NCBI RefSeq assembly: GCF_036053395.1 | Contig: NZ_CP107942.1 | Location: forward strand, 11,369,214 to 11,433,213 | Direction of reading: 5' to 3' | Source of the DNA: Actinoplanes sp. NBC_00393 | GTDB taxonomy: Bacteria; Actinomycetota; Actinomycetes; Mycobacteriales; Micromonosporaceae | Length of the DNA: 64,000 nt | Notes under the pieces: generated by a model | What the model was told of the DNA's origin: nothing | Database searches by the model: none | Seen by the model: only the letters and a program-made list of their open reading frames with translations | Position numbers and translations under genes: made by a program | Shown here: piece after piece, positions 26,379 to 34,483 of the stretch | Position numbering within the stretch: position 1 is the stretch's first letter | How the letters are laid out: every line of letters starts with the position of its first letter

Positions 26379-28085
26379 GTGAACGTCGAGTCGTCCCTGG
26401 TGTTCGTCCTTGCCGCTGTCGCAGTGGTCGTGGTGGTGCGATGGATCGCCAATCGAACCGGCCTGCCTGCCGCGGCGCTGCTGCCGATCATCGGTGTCGG
26501 GTACGCGCTGCTGCCGGGACCCAACATTTCGCTGGACCCCGACATCGTGCTGACGCTGGTGCTGCCACCGCTGCTGTACAGCGCGGCTCTGGACGCTTCT
26601 CTGGGCGGGATCCGGCGCAATTTGCGTACGGTGGTGAGCCTGTCGGTGGTCCTGGTCCTGCTGACGGCCCTGGCGATCGGTTTCTGCTTCTCGTGGTTCG
26701 TCTCGGGCGCGACCCTGGCCGCCGGTATCGCGATCGGTGCGGCGGTGGCGCCGCCTGACCCGGTGGCCGCGCTCGCCGTCGGGCGACGGGTAGGGCTGCC
26801 CCCGAAAATCGTCACACTGATCCAGGGTGAAGGGCTGCTCAACGACGCGACCGCCCTCACCATCCTGAGTGTCGCCGTGGCCGCCGCCACGGGTGACGAC
26901 TTCTCGGCGCCGTCGGCACTGGGCCGGTTCCTGATCGCGGCGGCAGGCGGGGTGGCCGTCGGCGTGCTGGTCGCCTTCGCCGTCCGCCTTCTGTCCCGGC
27001 CGCTGAGCAGCGATCCGATGATGGCCAATGCGGTCTCGCTGGCCACCCCGTTCGTTGCCTACCTGATCGGCGAACACGTTCACGTCTCCGGCGTGCTGGC
27101 GGTGGTCATCGCCGGGCTCGTCGTCGGGCACCACACGCCCCGGTCGGCCTCGGGTGCGGGCCGGCTACAGACGAGCGCGGTATGGCGGCTGGTCGACTTC
27201 CTGCTCGAAGGCTGCGTGTTCCTGCTGATCGGCCAGCAACTGCCCGCCGTCGTACAGGGGCTGGCGCAGTACGACACCGCCACCATCGTCATCGCCGTCA
27301 CGATCAGCGTCGGTGTTGTTCTGGTGCTGCGGCCGGTGTGGCTGCTGCTGACCCAGTCACTGCCGCGCTCGCTGCACACCTGGCTGGGCGGTGACCGGCT
27401 GGACCGGGACGCCGGTGACAATGCCGACGAGGCGACGCCGTCTCCCGCAGAGCGACGGCGTGAGCAGCGACTGACGGGCCGTGAGGTCGTCGCTTTGAGC
27501 TGGTCGGGAACTCGCGGGGTGATCAGTCTGGCGGCGATCTCCACCATTCCGCTGGTCACCGACAGCGGCGCGCCGTTTCCGGCCCGGGACCTGCTGTTGT
27601 TCTGCACGTTCGTCGTCGTGCTCGTCACCCTGGTGGGCCAGGGACTCACCTTCGCGCCGATCGTCCGGGCGCTCGGGCTCCACGCTGACGAGAAAGATCA
27701 GGCTCGTCTTCGCAACGAGGCGCGCTCCGCCTCCGTGGAGGCCGCTCTCGCCGCGCTCGACGACCTGCAGGCACAGGAACACGATGACATCCACATCCAT
27801 ATGATCGAGACGATGCGGGCTCAACTCGGTGCCCGGCTGACCCGTTACCAGGGCCGGCTCACTCTGCTGCGCGAAAGCGACTCGAAGAACCTGCCGGTGT
27901 CGCCGGGGTACGAGGCGGCTCTGCATGTCCGCCGAGTAGCGATCGATGCCCAGCGCGACGAGCTCCTGCGATGGCGCGATGCCGGCTGGTTGCCCGACGA
28001 GGGGCTTCGGGTACTGGAACGCGAACTCGACCGGGAGGAAGGACTCCTGCCCGACCGGCCGGTGCGCCGGCGCGAGAACACATGA
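26379..28085 (+). CDS. CPA1-family Na+/H+ antiporter
   Basis: 568 aa from GTG 26379 (AAGGATGGAG ribosome site). Eleven to twelve membrane segments; the ion-binding region VAPPDPVAA and the essential GEGLLNDATALT (Asn-Asp) motif are intact, as is the later SGTRGVISLA segment. A cytoplasmic tail of about 130 residues is mainly helical. It exchanges Na+ or K+ for protons across the cell membrane for pH and salt balance. An in-frame extension upstream to 26190 is unlikely because it is Arg/Cys-rich and lacks a ribosome site. Confidence 0.92.
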   Translation: MNVESSLVFVLAAVAVVVVVRWIANRTGLPAAALLPIIGVGYALLPGPNISLDPDIVLTLVLPPLLYSAALDASLGGIRRNLRTVVSLSVVLVLLTALAIGFCFSWFVSGATLAAGIAIGAAVAPPDPVAALAVGRRVGLPPKIVTLIQGEGLLNDATALTILSVAVAAATGDDFSAPSALGRFLIAAAGGVAVGVLVAFAVRLLSRPLSSDPMMANAVSLATPFVAYLIGEHVHVSGVLAVVIAGLVVGHHTPRSASGAGRLQTSAVWRLVDFLLEGCVFLLIGQQLPAVVQGLAQYDTATIVIAVTISVGVVLVLRPVWLLLTQSLPRSLHTWLGGDRLDRDAGDNADEATPSPAERRREQRLTGREVVALSWSGTRGVISLAAISTIPLVTDSGAPFPARDLLLFCTFVVVLVTLVGQGLTFAPIVRALGLHADEKDQARLRNEARSASVEAALAALDDLQAQEHDDIHIHMIETMRAQLGARLTRYQGRLTLLRESDSKNLPVSPGYEAALHVRRVAIDAQRDELLRWRDAGWLPDEGLRVLERELDREEGLLPDRPVRRRENT

Positions 28086-28265
28086 GCCGAACCTCGGCCT
28101 CCTGGCCGCTTCCGGAGAACGCGGCGGCCGGCCTTTCAACATCTGTGGCACCGGACCGGACCGGGCCGGTGTCGCGTTGCTGAAGGCCACTCGACCTGCT
28201 AGACAGGGGCCGGCGAGCGCCGTCCGCAGGGGAATGTCCGCATGCCTGGACAGTGAGAGTGAGTC

Positions 28266-28916
28266 ATGGAACGCAACCGTTCTGCCCCCGCGACCGACAG
28301 CACCGGTCGGATTCCGCCGGTCTATCGAGCCGTCATGGCGGCGGCAGGACCGATTGTCCGCTGGTGGGGCCGCCTCGAGGTGGTCGGCTTGCACCACCTT
28401 CCCAGGAGCGGCGCGACAATCGTCGCGGCCAACCATGACAGCGCCTGGGATCCCGTGGTCATCGCGTTCGCCGCGCGCCGGCACCGGCAGATTCAGGCCC
28501 TCGCCAAATCATCACTCTGGAAGAATCCGTTGTTGCGCCGCGTGCTCGACGGAATGGGGCAGATCCCCGTCCGGCGCGGCCAGGCCGACACGGACGCGCT
28601 GGATGCCGCGGTGCGGTGTCTTTCCGCCAGCGGCTGCCTCGGGATCTTTCCTGAAGGTAGCCGCTCACAGGGCCGGCAGTTGCGGGCCCGCAGCGGTGTC
28701 GGACGTCTCGCCGAAGCGGTGCCGCAGGCCCGCATCGTCTGTGCGGCGGTCTCCGGGACGGTGGACATCGCCGGTTTCCCTCGGCGCCCGCGGCTGAAGG
28801 TGACGTTCTTCGAACCCACACCATCGTCGCCGTCGGAATCCGCGCTGGAATTGGCCGCGAGGCTGACCGCCGAACTCCGCGCCGTCGCCCCGGTTGCGGC
28901 GGGACGACGCTCATAG
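28266..28916 (+). CDS. PlsC-type 1-acylglycerol-3-phosphate acyltransferase
   Basis: 216 aa. Acyltransferase motif I is NHDSAWD (NHx4D), and motif III is FPEGSRSQG. Length and order fit short actinobacterial PlsC-like lysophospholipid acyltransferases that make phosphatidic acid. One or no membrane segment is visible at the N-terminus, so it is probably membrane-associated. The gene stands alone on the plus strand; natural substrate could be another lysophospholipid. Confidence 0.9.
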   Translation: MERNRSAPATDSTGRIPPVYRAVMAAAGPIVRWWGRLEVVGLHHLPRSGATIVAANHDSAWDPVVIAFAARRHRQIQALAKSSLWKNPLLRRVLDGMGQIPVRRGQADTDALDAAVRCLSASGCLGIFPEGSRSQGRQLRARSGVGRLAEAVPQARIVCAAVSGTVDIAGFPRRPRLKVTFFEPTPSSPSESALELAARLTAELRAVAPVAAGRRS

Positions 28917-28975
28917 ACGACCGGCTCGGCCGAGCGCCGATTGTCGCGATATACCACCGGTCTCCGTCGTTCGGG

Positions 28976-29287
28976 TTACGGCTCGGGTGTGGGGATGGTG
29001 ATGCAGACGGTGGCTCCACCGCCGGGGGTGTCGCTGATTTCGATTATTGGTGATTTCGGTGAGGTCGACTTCCGTGGCAATGCCGAGGACGCCGGTGGTG
29101 GCCTGCGCGAGAACGTCGTCGATCAGTGTGCCCATCCGCAGTGCGGCGGCGGATATCCGGTCGGTGCACCAGGAGGCGTCGGCGTCGGCGTTGACGGTGG
29201 GGTGCAGGTGCAGTTCAGCGGCGTAGGCCAGGACGCCGGTCAGCGGGCTGCGCAGGTCGTGTGCGAGTTGGGCGGCGAAGTGCCGCT
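28976..29287 (-). pseudogene. decayed sensor histidine kinase (HisKA joined to the last residues of HATPase)
   Basis: On the minus strand QRHFAAQLAHDLRSPLTGVL is a clear H-box with the phosphorylatable His, followed by the second dimerisation helix ending RMGTLIDDVLAQA. A stop (TAG) lies immediately in front of it. Soon after the helix the reading breaks. In another frame EISDTPGGGATVCITIPTPEP and a TAA at 28976-28978 give the normal end of a HATPase domain. The N, G1 and F boxes are missing, so the kinase is dead. The deletion junction carries GAAATCA twice, 17 bases apart. Confidence 0.68.
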
Positions 29288-29517
29288 GCTAAGTTGCCTC
29301 GCAGCGGCCGGGATAGGGTAATGCAGACATTCTACCCGGTCGTGTTATGCCGACAGATGGCATATTCGATTCCAACTGGGTGCTGCTCTCGGAGGTAGCG
29401 TGGAGGTAATCCGCCGTGAGGCGGAGGACTCCTCTGTCTCGGTGGGATGCCGGCGTTCGTGATTCCGGGTCCGAACTCGTCACGGCGGCGCCGAAGCGGA
29501 CATGAGGTCGTCCAGTC

Positions 29518-30546
29518 ATGACCGGTGAACACTATTTCGCGCGGGAAGCAGCGACCGGCAGTCACAACGGGCACCGGGACCGGGTGTGGGACTTGGTCAG
29601 TACCTATGGTCCAAACGTGACCGGGTTGTGCCGCGCGGGCGCGGCGCTGGTGCCGGGCATCGCCGGGATGGGCTTGTCGGCCGGCTCGGTCGGGTCCGAG
29701 CCGCGCATCCGGTTCTCCAGCGACACGGCCAGCTCGCAACTGGAGTCCGCGCAGCTCACTCTGGACGAGGGGCCGTGCCGCGACGCCACCGCGACGCGGC
29801 GGCCGGTGCTGGCCGCCGACCTGACCGTTGGGTCGTGGCGGCAGCGGTGGCCCCGGTTCACGCCGGCCGCGCTGGCCGCCGGAGTGCGGGCGGTGTTCGC
29901 ACTGCCCCTGCATGCCGGTGGGGTCCGCCACGACGGGGCCGTCGACCTGTACCGCCGCGCGCCCGGCCCGTTGAACAGCGCCGATCAGCTGGCGGCGGCG
30001 ACCCTCACCGCCGCGACCGCCGAACTGCTCACCCTCGAGCGTCATGGCCTGGATCTGAGCGGCGGGTTCCCCCACGGCTGGCACGGTACTCGTACCGGGA
30101 CTGCGGCCGGCGTGGACTTCGCCGTCATGCCCAAACCCGTGCCGCACGCTGTGGACGGTGTGCTGCTGGCCTGCTGGTTCGGGCCGGCGATGCTGGGCCC
30201 GGTACGCGGACAGGTCCGCGTCATCGCCGCCGGCCAAGGGTTGCACGGCAACGACGTGCACCGGCTCGTGCTCGCCGTGCACGAGGCGGTGACCAACGTC
30301 GTGCAGCACGGCGGCGGGAACGGCCAGCTGCTGCTGTGGCGCCGGGACGGCCGGCTGTGGTGCGAGATCAGCGACCACGGCCCAGGCCTCGCCGCCACTG
30401 GGCCGGCCGGGGAGCACGCCACCACCGATGGGGACCATTCCGGTGGGGGCGGTTTGCAGGTCATCCGGCAGGCCTGCACCAGTCTGGACATCGCCACCGA
30501 TGCCACCGGCACCCGCCTGCTGCTGAGCTACCGGCTCGGAGCGTGA
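29518..30546 (+). CDS. GAF domain / HATPase (RsbW-like) regulator
   Basis: 342 aa. Residues about 20-180 form a GAF domain of the type found before ANTAR or HATPase domains in actinomycetes (LTLDEGPCRDA; FALPLHAGG). Residues about 220-342 are a HATPase_c of the anti-sigma/RsbW class: N-box HEAVTNVVQHGG, G1 box ISDHGPGLA, G2-like SGGGGLQVI. It has no HisKA domain. ATGA-type overlap with the STAS gene behind it indicates coupled expression, so it is probably the kinase/anti-sigma of a partner-switching pair, with the GAF domain as its sensor. Confidence 0.82.
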   Translation: MTGEHYFAREAATGSHNGHRDRVWDLVSTYGPNVTGLCRAGAALVPGIAGMGLSAGSVGSEPRIRFSSDTASSQLESAQLTLDEGPCRDATATRRPVLAADLTVGSWRQRWPRFTPAALAAGVRAVFALPLHAGGVRHDGAVDLYRRAPGPLNSADQLAAATLTAATAELLTLERHGLDLSGGFPHGWHGTRTGTAAGVDFAVMPKPVPHAVDGVLLACWFGPAMLGPVRGQVRVIAAGQGLHGNDVHRLVLAVHEAVTNVVQHGGGNGQLLLWRRDGRLWCEISDHGPGLAATGPAGEHATTDGDHSGGGGLQVIRQACTSLDIATDATGTRLLLSYRLGA

Positions 30547-30911
30547 TGAACCATGGTGGCGAGGCTGACGGCCGGATCGCCGTCACCGAGGTCCGGCTGT
30601 ACGACGGTGCTGTCCTCGTCGCGGTCACCGGCGAGCTCGACATCGGCACCACCGCCACGTTTCACTACCAGCTGTCGGAGATCCTCGACGGCTGCGACGG
30701 TCAACGCCTGGACCTTGACCTGTCCGCCCTGGATTTCTGTGACCTCTCCGGCTTGCGTGCCCTGCACGCCCTTGGCCGCGCCTGCGCTCAGGATCGGTGC
30801 CCGGTACGGATCACCACGGCCGGGCCGGCCCTGAATGTGCTGCTGCACCTGACCCAGACTCCAACGCTCTTGGACTACACGCCGCCGCAGGAACACTCCG
30901 AAGACGGCTGA
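30546..30911 (+). CDS. STAS-domain anti-sigma factor antagonist
   Basis: 121 aa starting at ATG 30546, overlapping the previous stop by one base. A classic STAS fold: VTGELDIGTT, LDLDLSALDFCDLSGLRAL. The Ser of DLSGL corresponds to the residue phosphorylated in RsbV/SpoIIAA proteins, although the usual DSS/DST is DLS here. Expected to be the substrate of the adjacent HATPase protein and to release a sigma factor or other partner when dephosphorylated. A SpoIIE-type phosphatase gene occurs further along (42037-43242). Confidence 0.88.
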   Translation: MNHGGEADGRIAVTEVRLYDGAVLVAVTGELDIGTTATFHYQLSEILDGCDGQRLDLDLSALDFCDLSGLRALHALGRACAQDRCPVRITTAGPALNVLLHLTQTPTLLDYTPPQEHSEDG

Positions 30912-30970
30912 GATTTCTTGCGGGTCACCGGCAGGCCCGCCGAAGCCCTCATCGCACCGTCCGTTGACAG

Positions 30971-31207
30971 GACACTCTGTTCGGTTGCAGTGGTAACGAC
31001 GTCCTCACCGGCGGCGGCTGGGGAGACCGGATTCACGGTGGGATCGTTCGCGAGCTGCGCGACGGTTCTGCCAGCTTTCGGCAGGTCAACGACCCTTGTG
31101 GCGGAGCTTCGCCGTTGGTTCTATCCGTGATGCTCAATGAGGCGGGCATCGGGCTGCACGTTGCTTGCGCTGCTGGTTCGGTTCGTCGGCCGAGTGCAGG
31201 ACCTTGA
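30971..31207 (+). pseudogene. RTX (hemolysin-type calcium-binding) repeat remnant
   Basis: One frame begins DTLFGCSGNDVLTGGGWGDR and continues IHGG, a recognisable pair of RTX nonapeptides (GGxGxDxLx pattern). It then continues open to a TGA at 31205-31207 without further repeats. There is a stop a few codons upstream and no start, so only a shard of a secreted RTX protein remains. The remaining DNA of the 30912-31329 gap shows nothing else I can name. Confidence 0.4.
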
Positions 31208-31329
31208 CGCGCTCACCCCGTCGTGTCTCGCCCTTTCGGTCCAGCGGTCGGTCCGTGTAGCCACGTGGGCATTTACGCCGGCCTACGGTCGTCGGACCGG
31301 CGCCCTGGATATTCGGTGCCGCCTCGAAC

Positions 31330-31557
31330 TCAGGCGGCAATGAACAGTTGGGGCAGCTCAACGATGGTTCTCCGGGCTCGCACATGCCGGTCGCGCCGGG
31401 CAGTCTCGGTGGCGACGGCTGCGTGGTACTCCTCGAGCAACTGGTCGAGGTCGGCGCCGTACGCGGCGATCTCGGCACCCAGGTCACGCAGAAGGGCAAC
31501 CTGGCCGTCCTCCGCGTCCCTTCTATTGCCTTCGAGATCGTATACGATTACCTTGAT
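31330..31557 (-). CDS. small unknown ORF without a clear start
   Basis: About 75 codons on the minus strand with coding-like third positions in most of its length: VIVYDLEGNRRDAEDGQVAL, then AYGADLDQLLEEYHAAVATE and a C-terminus RTIVELPQLFIAA. The frame is open further upstream but only into DNA antisense to the lectin gene, and no ATG, GTG or TTG sits at a sensible place. It could be a gene fragment or use a rare start. Not recognised. Confidence 0.35.
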   Translation of the reverse strand: MKVIVYDLEGNRRDAEDGQVALLRDLGAEIAAYGADLDQLLEEYHAAVATETARRDRHVRARRTIVELPQLFIAA

Positions 31558-31593
31558 CGACGACTGTCCATTACCTACTGACAGGGGAGCGTC

Positions 31594-32229
31594 TTGCTGG
31601 GCACTGCATTCCAGATCAAGAACATCGCTCGGCGGCGATGGGGCATCGTCTTCGCCGCGTCGCTGGTTACCATCCTGAGCTTCGGGTCCGCATCGCGGGC
31701 CGACGCCACGTCGGCGCAGCAGGTGAGCGCGGCTGAATCCCATGCGTTGGCCGGCCCGGCAGTGCCGCCTACCCAGTGGGTGTATATCAGAAGTTTCCTC
31801 AGCGATCTCAACCTCGGCGTCAGCGGTTCGAGCCCCAATAATGGCGCGCCGATCATCCAGTGGAAGAGGGAGGGCAAGCAGGACCAGGCGTGGAAATTCA
31901 TCAAGCCGACGTCCAGCAGCACGTCCTCGTACATTGTTAATGCCGGCACCTCCTCATGGAAGGCGATGGGTGTCAGCGGAGGAAGCAAGGCGAACGGGGG
32001 CAAGATAATCCAGTGGGACTATCTTGGCGTGGCAGATCAGATCTGGAGGCTCGAAGAGGTCGGGACCAATAGCTATCAGAAGATCTATTATCGACTGGTG
32101 AACCTCAATAGCGATAAGTGCCTGGCCGTTCCCAATGGCGCCACGACTCCCGTGCAGGCCATCCAGTGGGACTGTTCATACAATCGGCCTGACCAGTGGT
32201 GGTTCCTTCCGCCCTGGCCGGCGTCGTAA
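31594..32229 (+). CDS. secreted ricin-type beta-trefoil lectin domain protein
   Basis: 211 aa from TTG 31594 after AGGGGAG. A signal peptide with an RR pair (ARRRWGIVFAASLVTILSF) ends near residue 37. The rest is one RICIN trefoil with the three QxW-type repeats (QAWKF, QIWRL, QWWFL) and a Cys pair near the end. Free-standing lectins of this kind bind carbohydrate outside the cell; there is no attached catalytic domain. Several codons are AT-richer than the neighbours (for example around 32060-32120), which suggests transfer. Confidence 0.82.
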   Translation: MLGTAFQIKNIARRRWGIVFAASLVTILSFGSASRADATSAQQVSAAESHALAGPAVPPTQWVYIRSFLSDLNLGVSGSSPNNGAPIIQWKREGKQDQAWKFIKPTSSSTSSYIVNAGTSSWKAMGVSGGSKANGGKIIQWDYLGVADQIWRLEEVGTNSYQKIYYRLVNLNSDKCLAVPNGATTPVQAIQWDCSYNRPDQWWFLPPWPAS

Positions 32230-32360
32230 GGGCAGCCGTGGGGTGACGAGGCCGGGCGGATGGGTGATTGTTCCCGGAGCCGCGGATCATCCGGGGCCGC
32301 CTGGCGCGCTTCGTCGAAGGCGCCGGTGGCCTGCGCGGGTGACACCCTCGCTGGCGCTCC

Positions 32361-32392
32361 CGAGCCGGGCATGAGCAGTCTGGCCCGGCTCG
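32361..32392. terminator. perfect 10-bp hairpin between convergent genes
   Basis: CGAGCCGGGC at 32361-32370 and GCCCGGCTCG at 32383-32392 are exact complements around a 12-base loop. It lies between the lectin gene (plus) and the response regulator (minus), so it can serve both directions. No U-run, as usual in high-GC actinomycetes. Confidence 0.55.
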
Positions 32393-32474
32393 GGCCGGCC
32401 GGGCTCACCGGCCCCAGCTGTGAGCCGCGCACCGCCCGGCGGGGCCCGGACGACCGCCGGCTTGCGCGCCCGGG

Positions 32475-33137
32475 TCAGGTGGCCGGAATGATCCGGCGCG
32501 TCTCGTAGGCCCACATCGCGATCTCGACCCGGTTGCGGGCGCCGAGCTTGGCCATCAGGCTCGCCAGGTGCGTCTTCACGGTGCTGAGGCTGATGTAGAG
32601 GGTGTCGGCGATCTCGGTGTTGGTCAGGCCGCGGGCCACCGCGAGCAGCACCTCGTCCTCGCGGGCGGTGATCGGGCTGATCGGTTGGACGGCGGGCCGG
32701 CCGGTCGGCACGTCCGCGAAGGTCTGCAGCAGGCGCACGGTGACGCTCGGGGCGATCAGCGCGTCACCGGCGGCGGCCGAGCGCACGGCCTGGACCAGCA
32801 GGTCCGGCCCGGCGTCCTTGAGCAGGAAGCCGCGGGCGCCGGCGCGCAGCGCGCCGTAGACGTACTCGTCCAGGTCGAACGTGGTGATCACGACGACGAC
32901 CATCGGGTCGGGTACGCCGGGACCGGCCAACTGCCGGGTGGCTGCGAGGCCGTCGAGCTCGGGCATGCGGATGTCGAACAGGCAGACGTCGGGGCGCAGG
33001 TCACGGGCCAGGCGTACGGCCTCGCGCCCGTCGGACGCCTCGCCGACCACCTCGACGTCGGGTTGGGCGTCGAGCATGACCCGCAGGCCGGTGCGGATGA
33101 CGGCCTGGTCGTCAGCGACGAGTACGCGAATGGGCAC
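32475..33137 (-). CDS. NarL/LuxR-family response regulator
   Basis: 220 aa from GTG 33137. Receiver domain: acidic pocket DD near residue 9, phosphorylated Asp in VCLFDIRMPELDG, Thr in VVITTFD, Lys in GFLLKDAG. The C-terminal LuxR HTH has TAREDEVLLAVARGLTNTEI and STVKTHLASLM. The start lies 26 bases inside the kinase gene, so the pair is translationally coupled. It probably controls the divergent MmpL exporter. Confidence 0.93.
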   Translation of the reverse strand: MPIRVLVADDQAVIRTGLRVMLDAQPDVEVVGEASDGREAVRLARDLRPDVCLFDIRMPELDGLAATRQLAGPGVPDPMVVVVITTFDLDEYVYGALRAGARGFLLKDAGPDLLVQAVRSAAAGDALIAPSVTVRLLQTFADVPTGRPAVQPISPITAREDEVLLAVARGLTNTEIADTLYISLSTVKTHLASLMAKLGARNRVEIAMWAYETRRIIPAT

Positions 33138-34287
33138 GGTCGTCCGTCCTTCCCCTGGGCAGCTCGGCCTCCACCTGCCAGCCCCGGTCGGCGCCCGGAC
33201 CGGCCCGCAACTCCCCGCCGAGCAGGCCGGCACGCTCGCGCAGCCCGGTCAGCCCGTATCCGGCGCGGCCCCGGCCGGTGCGGGTACCGTCATCGGCGAC
33301 GGTGACGCGTACCCGCTGGGGGTCTCCGACGACCCGGACCACGACCTCGGTGGCGCCGACCGCGTGGCGCATCGCGTTGGTCACCGACTCCTGCACGATG
33401 CGGTAGACCGCGGCGTCCACGGCCGGTGACAGTGCGGCCAGCTCGCCGTCGAGATCCAGATCGACGCGCAGGTGACCGGCGTGCGAGCGCAGCAGCCGGT
33501 GCAGGTCGCCGACGCCGGCCTGCGGAGCGAGGTCGGCACCGGTCGTCCGGCTGTCGCGCAGCGCGGCGACCATGGCACGCATCTCCTCCAGGGTGCGGGC
33601 GCCTTCCTCCTCGACCCCTTCGAGGGCTTCGACGGCGGCGGCCGGGTCCGAGGCGGCGACGACCCGGCCGGCCTGGGCGCGGATCACCATGGCGGAGACG
33701 TGGTGGGCGACCGTGTCGTGCAACTCCCTGGCGATCCGCTCCCGTTCGAAGGAGCGGGCCCGTTCCAGCTGCCGTTCGCGGGCGGTGTCCCAGAACCGTA
33801 CGGACGCCCCGATCACCGCGGGCATGGACAGGAACACGAAGCCGCCGATCTGGTCGCCGACCGGGACGTCGTCGGTGGTTACCGACAGCGCGAAGGTCGT
33901 CAGGATCAGCGCAGCACCCAGAACGATCTCGCGGCCCGACCCCCAGCGGGGCAGCGCGTACACCAGCGTGAGCACGACCAGGCTGGCGTAGAGCCCGACC
34001 GGTTCCGGAGCGGCGAAAACGGTCGAGAGCACCTGGAGCGCGATGATCGAGCCGAAGCCGGAGGCGGCCACCGCCAGTGGGTGGGTCCGCCGCCACAGGG
34101 TCAGCACGCACAGCAAGACGGCTTCCGCTACCGCGACCGGCCGCCATGCGAGATCGGTATGCAGTACGGCCTCCAGCACCACGCCGGACAGGCCCGCAGC
34201 GAGAAGGACCCAGTCGCGCCACACCCGGGCCGGGGCGCCGGGTGGCCGCGGTTCGGTCCAGAAGGCTCGCAGGTCGTCTCGCAGCAC
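33112..34287 (-). CDS. sensor histidine kinase (HisKA_3 type)
   Basis: 391 aa from GTG 34287. Four to five N-terminal membrane segments without a large external domain, then HisKA_3 with RIARELHDTVAHHVSAMVI (phosphorylated His in ELHDTV), then HATPase with IVQESVTNAMRHA (N-box) and YGLTGLRERAGLLGG (G box). Intramembrane-sensing kinases of this layout often respond to envelope stress or antibiotics. It is co-transcribed with the response regulator and divergent from the MmpL gene with 196 bases between. Confidence 0.93.
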   Translation of the reverse strand: MLRDDLRAFWTEPRPPGAPARVWRDWVLLAAGLSGVVLEAVLHTDLAWRPVAVAEAVLLCVLTLWRRTHPLAVAASGFGSIIALQVLSTVFAAPEPVGLYASLVVLTLVYALPRWGSGREIVLGAALILTTFALSVTTDDVPVGDQIGGFVFLSMPAVIGASVRFWDTARERQLERARSFERERIARELHDTVAHHVSAMVIRAQAGRVVAASDPAAAVEALEGVEEEGARTLEEMRAMVAALRDSRTTGADLAPQAGVGDLHRLLRSHAGHLRVDLDLDGELAALSPAVDAAVYRIVQESVTNAMRHAVGATEVVVRVVGDPQRVRVTVADDGTRTGRGRAGYGLTGLRERAGLLGGELRAGPGADRGWQVEAELPRGRTDDRAHSRTRR

Positions 34288-34483
34288 GTTCTCAGCCTAG
34301 GGATCGGCCGGGATCGCGCATCGGCCGAAAGAACGGTGCGCTGCTCGGCTCGGGGACCGACGGATCGGCGGCTCACGGGCCGATCCCGCGGGATCGCATC
34401 GCGACGACCCTCGTCATCGACGCTGTGCCTGCCCGCGGCGGAAAACAGAAGGCCGACCCATAGAAACGACTTGGAGAATTTAG

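Noticed and set aside
28911..29135. 74-codon minus-strand frame beginning MGTLIDDVLAQA
   Set aside because: It is only the central part of the decayed histidine kinase; the Met is internal to the HisKA domain.
30918..31130. Short plus-strand frame after the STAS gene
   Set aside because: No start context and no protein-like pattern; another frame in the same DNA carries the RTX repeat.
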